Source: Zelopaecilomyces penicillatus
Taxonomy: Eukaryota; Ascomycota; Sordariomycetes; Hypocreales; Pseudodiploosporaceae
Assembly (NCBI GenBank): GCA_005765155.1
Contig: VCCP01000003.1
Coordinates: 4,960,001-5,024,000, forward strand
Direction: 5' to 3'
DNA: 64,000 nucleotides
Shown here: one piece after another, positions 33,570 to 43,681 of the stretch
How positions within the stretch are numbered: position 1 is the stretch's first letter
Layout: each line of letters starts with the position of its first letter
Notes under the pieces: generated by a model
What the model saw: only the letters and a program-made list of their open reading frames with translations
What the model was told of the DNA's origin: nothing
Databases searched by the model: none
Position numbers and translations under genes: made by a program

Positions 33570-36500
33570 ATGCGCTCGAGCAATGGCATGAGCATGTCAC
33601 CACCCGCCATGGAAGAACAGGCAGTCCGCCCCCACGATGGCGGTAGCGACTCCGAGGACTGGGCTTTGCTGCAGCAGCGCCAGCAGCAGCAGGCCCAGGA
33701 CCAGTCCATAATTCAGAACCTATACCACCAAAGCCAGATCCACAGCCAGAGCCAGAACCAGAGCCGCGGCTCCCCCCCTCTCGATTTTCCTAAAGATCCC
33801 CTCGAGCGCCCCAGTGCCACCAACCTGAGGTCAGCTTTTCGAGGTCCTGCCCGCGCCGTCACACCTGACCTTGTCGACGGACGCGGTGCAGGTACGAGCG
33901 CCATCGCTCTCGATGCCAACATGACCCACATATCCCGTGGGCTTGGGTCCCAACAGGGCTCCCCCAGGTCCGTACCCGGCGGCGTCGCACGAAGACAGGG
34001 CATTGTCTTCAATGATAAATTTGGAGAACCCTCTGACAATAGCGAAACCAGCCCGCCGCCACAGCAGCAGAGACACCAAACCAGCACCCCGATCAGGCCC
34101 AGGACGCGGACCCTGGATGCCTCTATGCTGGGGCAAAGGGGTGCCGCTCCAGGCTCGGAGCACCGGCATAGAGTGGGCAGCGTCAGTTCCTCTGGCTCCC
34201 AGCCTGTTCTCATGGACGATCAACGGTCTCCCGTGCCCGTCACGGAGACCATGGGACATCCGTCCATTGTACCGGGCAGGCTTCCCGAAACCTCGACACC
34301 CACATCCGTCAAGGACAAGAAGTCCTTCAACAAAAAGATTGTGAAAAGACCGTCATCCCGTCCAACCTCCCCTGTTATGTCGCAATGCCCCTCCGTTGAC
34401 GCCCTGCCGTTCCCGCTCGCCACCGAAGATGCGAATCGAATAATATCACTGATGAAAACTTTAGGCGGAAGAATGCGAGGCGACATTGAATATCAGGTCG
34501 AGACGGGTGGGGTTTGGCACAAAGGCTTTGCCTACATTGACGAGGACAAAGCGACGCTCATGTTCGACGCATGCCACGCAGTATTTCACGTCCCTCTCGT
34601 TAACGATTTGCGTGGCTGTCGGGTTCAGCGAGTGGAATACCCAGAGCTTAGTAAAATTGGCATCGAGCTAGTCATCTCTCAACCTAACCAACCAGCCCTC
34701 GAGTTTCTTCTCTGTCCTTTGGCAGTCGATGATCTGGATCTGTGGCTCGCCGCGTTGCTGTGCTGGCAACAACTGCGACCTGTCGGGGTCAAGATGACAA
34801 ACGGAAAACCTGCGAGCCCAATTGCCCCAGTACGGCCCGAATTAAAGCGTCACGGCATCTCAAACGACGGATCTAAAGCAACTAGTATTATTAAAGTCGG
34901 GAAAATAATGGTCTGGGATAAGGGACTGGCAATGTCCGCAAGGTCTATTGTTCACAGATCATCCACCAGGGATCCCCAAAATCCGACAATGTCTTGGAGG
35001 CGACTTTCCTGCATTCTCCAAGATAATGGTGAGTTCAGGCTTCTGATGGAGAATGATGTTTCCGTGCTCGCCATTATTGAGCTTTCGCAGCTTTCGCGAT
35101 GCGCCATTCAAGCCCTCGATAGGACAGTGCTAGACGAGGAATTTTGCCTGGCTATCTTCCCCATATATGCATCTACTTCTTCCCGACTTTCGATTTTTCG
35201 GCCCATCTACCTTGCTCTCGAAAGTCGCATAAATTTTGAGGTTTGGTTTGTGTTGCTCCGCGCCTTTGCCGTACCCGATATTTTTAAGCTAGATAACCCT
35301 CAGGCGGACGAGATCAAGGATGTGGCGGATCTCGAGCAGGAGCAAGGTGGTGAAATGTTCAGAATGGAGAAGATCATTGGGGTCAGAGTGACCGAAGCCA
35401 AGATCAAGGCCAAACCGTCCGGCTTAGAGCCGCCGATGCCCGAGAGAGGTGCAAGGACAGAACAGGACCCGTTGGTTGGCAATTATATGGCCGAGGTGAT
35501 TTTAGATGGGGAGGTCAGAGCCAGGACGACAACCAAAATGGCGACGAAAAACCCATTCTGGAGGGAGGATTGCGAGTTTGTTGACTTGCACCCCATGGTG
35601 CAGGAGCTCTCTGTCGTTGTAAAACGGGTCGAGGGAAACCTTGGTGGTGCGGCTTCGGCTAGCCAGTCGAGAATGATGGGGCCACAAGATATTGTCTGCG
35701 GCACGGTAACCATCTCCCTGTACCAGTTGGAAGGAGGGCAGGCCCGCGAAGAGTGGCTCCCCATCCTAGACGACAGGCAACAAAACATTGGGTCATTGCT
35801 GATGAAGGTGACTCACGAAGAGCATGTCGCGTTGTTAGCAAAGGAGTACGAGCCCATATCCGAGATATTGCATCGATTTCCAGCTGGTTTGACCAACCTT
35901 ATATCTGCTTCATTGCCGGGACAGCTGCGTTGCCTGTCGGAAATCTTCCTCAACATTTTCCAGGCGTCAGGGTCAGCGGGTGACTGGCTCATGGCGTTAG
36001 TTGAGGAAGAGATTGACGGTATAGGCAGTCAGACCTCGATGAAGAAATACCGTTTCAGCAGCCGGCTAAAGTCAAATGAGTCAGTTGATACAGGTACGGA
36101 TCGAGAGCTCATGGTCCGCGACATGAGCAAGTCGCTAGCCGGAGAGGCAAATCTGCTTTTTCGAGGCAATACATTGTTGACACAGTCACTCGAGTTTCAC
36201 ATGCGCAGAGTAGGCAAGGAGTATCTGGAAGAAGTTCTGCGAGACAAAATTCATGATATCAATGAACTGAACCCAGACTGTGAGGTGGATCCGAGCAAGT
36301 TGCCTCATAGTGGTAGTAGTGACATCGACCATCATTGGACGAGGCTTATAAACTTGACTACTGAAGTCTGGGAGTGTATAGTCGATTCAGCAAACCGATT
36401 ACCCTCAGAGCTACGATACATCTTCAAGTATATACGCGCCGTGGCAGAGGACCGCTATGGCGATTTTCTGCGCCCTGTTGCATACACTGCCGTTTCGGGG

Positions 36501-37376
36501 TTTCTCTTCCTTCGATTTATTTGTCCTGCTATCCTTTCACCGAAACTCTTCGGTTTGTTGCGTGACCACCCACGGCCAAAGGCCCAGAGAACATTGACAC
36601 TCATAGCCAAGGCGCTGCAAAAGCTCTCGAACCTCTCTACTTTTGGCAAACGGGAGGAATGGATGGAACCTATGAACCGATATTTGACGACACAGCGAAA
36701 TGTCTATCGAGACTTCATTGATCAAGTTTGTGGGATCCCTACGGAACGAGGTACCAAATCTTTACCGGCCAGCTACAGTACACCAGTTACCATCTTGGGC
36801 AGGCTAGGCCCTACGGCACGAGAAGGGTTTCCAAGTCTACCATATCTTATCGACCATCCACGAAGCTATGCTAGCTTGGTAAAGCTATGGGTAGAAGCGC
36901 GTCCGATGGAGAAAAAGGGGCAGGTGGACGGAGAACTGCTCATATTCAATGATCTCTGCTTTGGCCTGCAAAAGCGTGCTGATGCCTGTCTTGCCAAAGT
37001 GGTCGAATTGCGAGCTTCAGGCGGCGACTCAAATGCGGCAGACCAACTGGCCGAGTCTCTCGAGCAGGCAACGTTGATTGGGTCTTTAGGTATTCCCTCA
37101 TTTAGCGGCCCTCCCTCCATCACCAACGATATCGAACCACCCCCTGGTAGCTCTGGAAGTGATGGAGCTGCCGAGGACTCAGCTTCTCGCAGTAAGGAAG
37201 GCCGTCGAGGCAGGGACGGCATTTACGACGGCAGAAAGTCAAGCAGATTACGACACGTGAGCGGTGCTGGCGGGACTTTGAAAAGCAAGAACGGGAAAGT
37301 AGGCAGGAATATACTGAGCGGCATAATGAGAATTGGAGGAAGGGCCGAGAGCCCTGATTCCAAGGGACACAGGTGA
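33570..37376 (+). CDS. bud2: C2-domain RasGAP, Bud2/Cla2-like GTPase-activating protein
   Basis: This intronless frame of 1268 aa is the largest gene in the window. It should stimulate GTP hydrolysis by a Ras-family GTPase at the cell cortex (Rsr1/Bud1 in yeast for Bud2). The N-terminal 280 residues are disordered, with Q-rich runs and SP sites. Two PH-like beta-rich segments follow at about 290-400 and 440-580 (GGRMRGDIEYQVETGGVWHKG; MSWRRLSCILQDNGEFRLL). A C2 domain lies at about 600-740 and the RasGAP domain at about 845-1080. In the GAP domain the arginine finger is R865 in LLFRGNTLLTQ, and the hallmark FLFLRFICPAILSP motif has R982. Both catalytic signatures are intact. The tail is again low-complexity and basic. 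The start ATG is the first of three close in-frame ATGs (33570, 33588, 33594). C2 before GAP favours Bud2 over neurofibromin/Ira types. Confidence 0.88.
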   Translation: MRSSNGMSMSPPAMEEQAVRPHDGGSDSEDWALLQQRQQQQAQDQSIIQNLYHQSQIHSQSQNQSRGSPPLDFPKDPLERPSATNLRSAFRGPARAVTPDLVDGRGAGTSAIALDANMTHISRGLGSQQGSPRSVPGGVARRQGIVFNDKFGEPSDNSETSPPPQQQRHQTSTPIRPRTRTLDASMLGQRGAAPGSEHRHRVGSVSSSGSQPVLMDDQRSPVPVTETMGHPSIVPGRLPETSTPTSVKDKKSFNKKIVKRPSSRPTSPVMSQCPSVDALPFPLATEDANRIISLMKTLGGRMRGDIEYQVETGGVWHKGFAYIDEDKATLMFDACHAVFHVPLVNDLRGCRVQRVEYPELSKIGIELVISQPNQPALEFLLCPLAVDDLDLWLAALLCWQQLRPVGVKMTNGKPASPIAPVRPELKRHGISNDGSKATSIIKVGKIMVWDKGLAMSARSIVHRSSTRDPQNPTMSWRRLSCILQDNGEFRLLMENDVSVLAIIELSQLSRCAIQALDRTVLDEEFCLAIFPIYASTSSRLSIFRPIYLALESRINFEVWFVLLRAFAVPDIFKLDNPQADEIKDVADLEQEQGGEMFRMEKIIGVRVTEAKIKAKPSGLEPPMPERGARTEQDPLVGNYMAEVILDGEVRARTTTKMATKNPFWREDCEFVDLHPMVQELSVVVKRVEGNLGGAASASQSRMMGPQDIVCGTVTISLYQLEGGQAREEWLPILDDRQQNIGSLLMKVTHEEHVALLAKEYEPISEILHRFPAGLTNLISASLPGQLRCLSEIFLNIFQASGSAGDWLMALVEEEIDGIGSQTSMKKYRFSSRLKSNESVDTGTDRELMVRDMSKSLAGEANLLFRGNTLLTQSLEFHMRRVGKEYLEEVLRDKIHDINELNPDCEVDPSKLPHSGSSDIDHHWTRLINLTTEVWECIVDSANRLPSELRYIFKYIRAVAEDRYGDFLRPVAYTAVSGFLFLRFICPAILSPKLFGLLRDHPRPKAQRTLTLIAKALQKLSNLSTFGKREEWMEPMNRYLTTQRNVYRDFIDQVCGIPTERGTKSLPASYSTPVTILGRLGPTAREGFPSLPYLIDHPRSYASLVKLWVEARPMEKKGQVDGELLIFNDLCFGLQKRADACLAKVVELRASGGDSNAADQLAESLEQATLIGSLGIPSFSGPPSITNDIEPPPGSSGSDGAAEDSASRSKEGRRGRDGIYDGRKSSRLRHVSGAGGTLKSKNGKVGRNILSGIMRIGGRAESPDSKGHR

Positions 37377-38850
37377 GGCACGCGAAGCCTCGACCAAAAC
37401 TCGACGACCACGCCGATGCCGGGCACTACAACATGTGCTGAATCTCCGTCACGAAGGACTCCATGTTCACCAATCAACAAACGGTTTGCAGATGTAATTA
37501 TTTGGTTCTATAAGGGTGGGACTGGGTCAAGTTGGATACTCAAAATGGCGTGGGCATGAATACTCACTTTACATGGTGGCAGTGGGATTAGACCTTGACT
37601 CTGAAAAAAGTCTTCACGTCATCTCTTCTGTTTTTGTTTAACATTCTATTTAAGCCGTCTTGTCTTGAAGAGGCAAGCGACTGGGCGATGATACATTTGT
37701 GCAGGAGGTACAATTCGGTGAAATGTTGAAGACGGTTTCTGAGGCGACAGGGGGCAGGGATACAGAAGAATATGCAGGGTTTGGAACTGTTACATCATTC
37801 TGTAGAAAGGGGCAAAGGAGAAGGAAGCGATATACCACTGGCTCTTCGTTTTTAGATGGAAATAGCGAAGGCGGCTTGGTTAGGACAAGGATGAAAATGG
37901 CATTGTTTGGATGGGGGGCTGTGGTTGTGGGTTTATTTCATAACTAGAGGGCGGGAGGGAATTTTTGTGAATTAAAACAGGGGGGCCATTAAGACGATGG
38001 ATGAAAGAAGTAATTCATCAACTTGCAAACTATATACTGGCATTATTGGGCATACTCTCGCCCGCTTTCTCATTGACCCGTGAGGAACAGAATGAGGACC
38101 CCGACGGTTTAGACCTCCACAATTCAGGAAAGACCAAGACAGGAGACGGTAAGACAGAAAGTGAAGACAGTAGAACTTAAATATGCCCTTTTTCCATATT
38201 ACTATTTCTAGCATTATCACCCAGTACGATGAAGGCAGTGATTTTTTTTTTGTTTTTGTTTCCGTTGTTTCTTCTTCTCTAACACCGTTGATGGCGTGTA
38301 TGTCAACACTGTCTCCCTTGGTTCTTGAAATAAAGAAATGTCACAATTGTTACCTAAATAATTCGGCTGACGTATTTTGCTGTAATGATTCTCCAGAAAA
38401 ATTGATAAAACAACACAGACTGCCTGCAATTGTAGGACGGGGGTAAAGGGTGTAATGTGGATTTTCTTCTATTCTTCACTAAACTCGTTCAGTCGTTTCA
38501 AAATAGTGTTAAAAAAGATTTTTGTCTTTGTTTTTTAGAGTTGTATCTCTCGGTTTGTGTATAGTTGAACTAGTCCGGCACAAAATCACGTTGCCCCTTT
38601 CCTCACGCTTCTCTGAGCCAGCGATAATACAAGCTACAAACTAGTGACTTCGAGTGCCCCCCCTAACCGTGTTTACTTGTTGGGCGGGCGCTTCACCAAC
38701 AATCTGTATGTATGTTTTGGGATTCGCCTACTTTTATACAGCTCTGAAAAGCCGACTTCCACCTCATTGTGCCCTCGTTCGTATTCTAGGTTAATTTACC
38801 TTTGCGTGAATTTGATATGTTTCCCTTTTTTCTTTTCCGGGTTGTTCTCC
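37377..38850. other. Spacer between convergent genes
   Basis: It lies between the RasGAP gene and the minus-strand CyP40 gene. It is AT-rich in the second half, with T tracts at 38240 and 38520. No gene is seen. Confidence 0.6.
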
Positions 38851-40165
38851 TCACTGGAAGAATTTCTTGTAAGCGGCCTTCTCCTTGGCTGCCCGCGCCA
38901 CCGCCCTGGCTTTGACGGCGTTGAGCTCGTTGTTGATGGCAGAGTCGTTGGGCGCTAGGCGATGAGCCTCCTCCAGATCGGAGAGGGCAGCCTCTTCATC
39001 CTTGAGGCGGATGTTGGCGAAGCCGCGGCGGTAATAGGCCTTAGCTCGATCGGCATCCGAGGTGCCGGTTCCAGCAATGGCAGAGGCAGCAGATCTGACG
39101 GCGTCTTGCCAAGACTCGAGCTTGATGTTCAAGAGAGCAGAATTGTTGTTCAGGGAGAATCGCAGAGCATCCATTGAGGATTTGGTTGTTGGGGGCTCGT
39201 TGTCGAGATCAGGATCTTCATTCAGGTACCGCAGACCCTTGTCATACTTCTCGAGGCCAAGGCTAATGTTGCCTGCCTTGAACGCCTTGTTACCGTAATC
39301 CTTGCAATCCGTGGCAATTTTAAGGATCGCCGTGGCGTCGAGTGGTTCAGCACAGTCATCGGGGAAATCTTCGTGAGGATCACCCATGGCGTCGGGTTGC
39401 TTAATATCGGCGGCAAGCGCGGCGTCGCCACTGAGCTCGCCGCAGTCGCTGATGACGGCTTCTTTGGCGGGTCTATCGCCGGCCTCTGTTGTGAGGTTCT
39501 CAATCTGACGAACCACAGATTTGCCATTAAGAACCTCTCCGAAGACAACATGCTTGTTATCGAGGTGGGGGGTAGGAACAGTTGTAATGAAGAATTGAGA
39601 GCCATTGGTGTCTGTTCACAGTGAGGAAAAGTAAGTGATTAGTAGGTATTTTTATATGTAGAGGATAGAAAAATATGAGTGATATGAATGCCTTATATTA
39701 CTTACTGGGACCTGCGTTAGCCATGGACAACAAGAAAGGTTTCTCGTGCTTTCTAGGGAAGGCTTCATCTTCAAACTTGGCGCCGTAGATGGATTCACCA
39801 CCAGTGCCATCACCAGCGGTGAAATCACCACCCTGTATTTTTGCCCTAATTAGCATCCATTGAGTCCATCCACCACCAAGCGGTTAAAATGGAAGGAGGG
39901 GGAGTAAAAGGTGAATAGCCGTGAGCCGCACCTGAATCATGAATTGCTTGATAACACGATGAAAGACTGAGCCCTTGTAGTGCAATGGCTTGCCAGACTT
40001 GCCGAGACCCTTTTCTCCCGTGCAGAGGCACCGAAAATTCTCGACAGTCTTAGGCACAAGGTCTGAGTAGAGTTCCATGGTGACGCGGCCGATAGGCTTG
40101 CCGCCAACGGAAATATCGAAGAAGACGCGCGGGCGCAAAGGCTTAGTTTCGGTTTCGGAAGCCAT
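38851..40165 (-). CDS. cpr6: Cyclophilin-40 type peptidyl-prolyl isomerase with TPR domain (Hsp90 co-chaperone)
   Basis: On the minus strand, exons 40165-39932, 39832-39706 and 39611-38851 give 373 aa with all phases consistent. It is a cytosolic prolyl isomerase and Hsp90/Hsp70 co-chaperone (yeast Cpr6/Cpr7, animal CyP40). Residues 1-180 form the cyclophilin domain with VFHRVIKQFMIQGGDFTAGDGTGG, holding the catalytic Arg, Phe, Met and Gln residues. At the cyclosporin-contact tryptophan of cyclophilin A there is histidine (TPHLDNKHVVFG), as is usual in CyP40. Residues about 220-360 hold TPRs starting at CKDYGNKAFKAGN, with SLNNNSALLNIKL and AKAYYRRGFANIRLKDEEAALSDLEEA, and a basic C-terminal helix. 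The carboxylate-clamp residues (K..N..N..K/R) look present. Length is normal. Confidence 0.94.
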
Positions 40166-40225
40166 TGTGATGAGGTTTGTGTTTACGAGCCGGAGAGATG
40201 AGGGTATAGAGGGGACGGTTGGAGT

Positions 40226-40241
40226 TTCTGTTCTTGAAGAA
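40226..40241 (-). promoter_or_regulatory. Candidate heat-shock element upstream of CyP40
   Basis: TTC and GAA units with the TTCnnGAA spacing occur in TTCTTGAAGAA (40231-40241), with another TTC five bases before it, about 60-75 bases upstream of the CyP40 ATG. Hsp90 co-chaperone genes are often heat-inducible. Only two units are in ideal array, so this is tentative. Confidence 0.35.
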
Positions 40242-40710
40242 TGAGTTTTATGAAGACAACAGTGTGGGGAGTGGAGTAGAAAAAGAATTTGGCTAAAGTC
40301 GCTGACACAAGCCGCGCTGGACAGCTTTGAGATGACGATGCGGGGTTGAGGAGGTTTGAAGAGGAGGCACGGAGGGGGACGTTTACAGTGCTGCAGCCGC
40401 CTGTGGGAGTGTGGGGGTTCGTTACCTTTGGGGCTGGGAGAGGAGAGGCAGAAGAAGCGCGTAGAATATATTGGTTGTGACGGGGACGAGATTGATCGAA
40501 AGCCCTTTAATTCAATCAACAGATATGCCAATCAAGTCACTCAAACAAGCCAGGTGTGACTGAAGGAAGAAAGAGCTGAAGGATCTCAGCATTGTTGGAG
40601 GAGCTATGGATGATGATCCATCAATCAATACTACAGGCATGACGCAGCTCAAAGCAAACGAGCTGTGGTGGGGTTCGGAAGGCGTTTGCGCCACTGATAT
40701 GCTGGTGCCA

Positions 40711-40730
40711 GCCGCCTGAAGCCGCCTGAA
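40711..40730. repeat. Tandem 10-mer GCCGCCTGAA, two copies
   Basis: Two perfect adjacent copies lie about 550 bp upstream of the CyP40 start codon. Confidence 0.85.
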
Positions 40731-41240
40731 ATTGCTGAGGGGTTGTCGGAAGACACTGAGACACAGCTGTCGGGTAATAATTGATCGATGGAGGGATTCA
40801 AGAACAATAAATAACTACGACAAACTCACGATATTGCGCACCAGCTGCCAGTGTTTCCATCACCACTTTGGTTGACTACGGGTTATTGGGATAAAATAGC
40901 AAGTATTGACTATTGACCAGGAAAGAGAACAGGTGGCCAATCACACACTCACACAAGCTTCACTTGACATGATGCACTGATGGTCTGCGTTGGAGCTGCA
41001 CGCAAGATCGCGCTAACCTCGTCCAAAGTAATAAAATGCAGTCAGTGCATCCAGCACATTGTACGTATTCTGTCCAACCAAGTCTTGGATTCAGCTGCAT
41101 GCTCCGTCGAATTTTTCCCCAGCGTCTTGTTCAGGCTTGCGAAAGTGTGCTATGTGCGCATGGATAGCCCCCCCTTCCCCCGCTGTGGAAGTTTCTAGCA
41201 CGTTTATCGAGAACTAAATCCTGCCATCATACCTAGAGAT

Positions 41241-41257
41241 AGACAGACAGACAGACA
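41241..41257. repeat. (ACAG)n short tandem repeat
   Basis: Four units of an AGAC tetramer lie in intergenic DNA. Confidence 0.85.
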
Positions 41258-41575
41258 ACTCGTTTGCTAACCTGGACAGAGTCTTGCAACCCGCCAAGGT
41301 GAGGCTGATATTCTCTACTAATTATTTCCATTCGCTTCCATCACTAGCCAGCGATACCAGGTAGTCAAAACTAGCAGCGTGCACGTGTTGTGATTATCAC
41401 TCTACGAGCAACAATAATGACCTTGGGGATAACGAGACTCATGACAACTCAATGGGGCAAAATACACTGCAACGACATGAAATATCTCGTCAGTACGGTA
41501 TTGTCCATGTTTAAGATTGAGCTGCAGACAAACAGAATTGGCATGGAACCGATTCGTCAAACTTCACAACCACAG

Positions 41576-41587
41576 CCCCCCCCCCCC
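41576..41587. repeat. Poly-C tract of 12 bases
   Basis: An uninterrupted homopolymer lies between a CACAG and GTATGG context. Its length may be uncertain in sequencing. Confidence 0.9.
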
Positions 41588-41854
41588 GTATGGTTGCGAG
41601 AGGGGCTTGACTTGATAGACTGGGCTACACATACCCCCAAGGACAATACCAAACAGTAATTTTATTTCCCGGGGTTGTTCATGCGGCTGCCCGCGCATCT
41701 TTCCTAAATGTGAAACAACCCTCTACAAATACCATCTCCCTCAACTGTACTCTATTCGCGCTGAATAATCATTCGGCACCCGCCTCTCTCGTGATAGCCG
41801 TATCATCTATAACGCAGTTCTATATTCCATGATATCTGAGGCCTGTTCGCCAAT

Positions 41855-42680
41855 CTACGGCTCATTCTTCAACGCTTTGCTTACTGCTACTGGCTTCTCT
41901 ACCACCTTTGGTGCTGCTTGAAGCTCCAGCGTAACCTATTTACAATCACATTAGTCTTCCCCTTTCAACGCAGGTATGTCATCCAGAGCGAAGTAACTCA
42001 CAGGACCATCATTCACCAGTGCCACCTCCATCATGGCCTGAAACCTACCATCTTTGACCCTGTCATCCATGTATACTGCCTTTACCTTTTGAACAAAATA
42101 ATCATACAGTCGTTTGGCTTCCTCGGGATTAGCCGCTCCATGAAAGTCGGGTTTAGTGCCCTTCTTCGTGCTGGCCAGCAACGTAAACTGCGATACTGTC
42201 AAATGCAGAGAGAGAGATGCTGTGAGCCTCTGTGGTTTTTGGTCCTGACTCCCCAATGATATCAAACAGGGGATCACAACTTACCGCATAATACCTCACC
42301 ACTAATGTCTACAACGTTCTTCTTCCACTGTGCTCTTTTGTCAGATTTTGTTTTGCCGTCACATCACTCTTTTGCGGCATCTTAGTAATACGCCAAGAGA
42401 GGCTTGTTGCTTACTCGCCCGCCCGCCTCATCGTCCCAGAGCTTCATCTTGAGGATCTTGTTTGCCAATGAGTCCACTTCTTTTTCTGTATCGCCTGGCG
42501 CAACAGCAGCAAAGACAAGAATTCCCCGCCCGATATTGGAAACAAGCTCTTTATCCACTGTCACAGACGCCGACAGAACTCGTTGAAGTATGGCTTTAAT
42601 TGTAGGATCAGTCTTTCATATTCATCTGATCCAAGCCAATGCGTGTATAACTAAATGAGAAAATATAGCGCACCCTTCAT
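41855..42680 (-). CDS. dtd1: D-aminoacyl-tRNA deacylase (DTD)
   Basis: On the minus strand, exons 42680-42674, 42593-42415, 42327-42285, 42195-42002 and 41935-41855 give 167 aa. The first coding exon is only 7 nt (ATG AAG G). The family invariably starts M-K-A-x-L-Q-R-V, and only this exon supplies M-K in phase, with donor GTGCGC and acceptor AAG. The enzyme hydrolyses D-amino acids (and mischarged glycine) from tRNA, a translation proofreading step. Signatures are ILQRVLSASVTVD at the N-terminus, the active-site SQFTLLAS at 78-85, and the Gly-cisPro motif NDGPVT, where G140-P141 and V142-T143 are separated by the last intron. KPDFHGAA and FQAMMEVALVNDGP are also typical. The last 20 residues form a short Lys-rich extension. 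It is divergent from NOT3. Confidence 0.92.
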
Positions 42681-43681
42681 TGTTGCGCAAAACTCGAAAG
42701 TGACCACAAGGGCTTATTGGTGTTAGGTTGGATGGTGACAAGACGAAGCAATAGTGTTGTTGGTGGGAAGGCATCAACACTGTGAAACTTCGGAAGATGG
42801 GCAGGTAATCCCTGACTAAAGGGACACATGAAACAGCTTCCCAATTACAGCATATCTGGCGCAAAAGCCAGAGATGGTGCATATAGACGACGACCCTGTC
42901 TTGCCTGTTCAACACTGAACCATTAAAGCAAGTATTTAACGTAATTACCACTGCCGAACTGGGATGTCACACCCGCAGAACCGGTTGGTCCAATTGCATG
43001 TAGTCTCGTCTCTCGCATCAATTCGTACGCGTTTGACGGCTTGATGTCATGTGAGGATAGGGATGTGTAACTCCCTATCAGCAACCCTTGCAACTGCAAG
43101 TACCTCCCGATAGCACTCCACAACATGACGCTGCACCCCGTGACTTCATTTCGATCAATGTATGGGTTTCAAAACAAGAAACAGTGACCCCTTCATGCCG
43201 ACTATTTGATTATGACCTCGTAAATTAAAAGGGAAATTGCAAAGGGACTGTTAACAGCTGTGCACACTGCCTACGGTTGTGCTTCGGTTAATTGCGACCA
43301 ACCTTTGGAACAAGTGCCGTGGTAGCCAATCAGGTCCTGAAGACTTGGCCTCAGCGGTTCCATCTTGCTCGTTCATCACTACCAAAGCTCCTGTGTTCAC
43401 CCATTTGTTGTCTGTACAAACGCCCCTCAACAACAACGAATTGGTCGATAAACGATCGTCTCCTACATCCGCTGTGCAGCGCATATCCTTGCGGCTGCAG
43501 CTTCGGGACGCGCGACGTGCGAACCCGCTGCCTCGACCCAACCTTGCATTCAGGCTGCCTCGAGCGAGTACGGCCTCAACGAACCCGACGGCCAACAAAG
43601 CAAAGCCACCTCAGCCCTTTTAAACGAAAGTCTATACCAGAGGAAACAGTCTATTCTGTGCCCTCAAAACCTAGCTACACA
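42681..43681. other. Divergent promoter region between DTD and NOT3
   Basis: About 1 kb serves both genes in opposite directions. Frames at 43279-43623 are open but without family resemblance, and are read as NOT3 5' leader. No TATA box is obvious. Confidence 0.55.

Larger units (their letters stand above)
40166..41854. other. Intergenic stretch upstream of CyP40
   Basis: It holds the CyP40 promoter and the 3' end of the deacylase gene. A tandem 10-mer GCCGCCTGAA lies at 40711-40730. No gene is seen. Confidence 0.6.
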
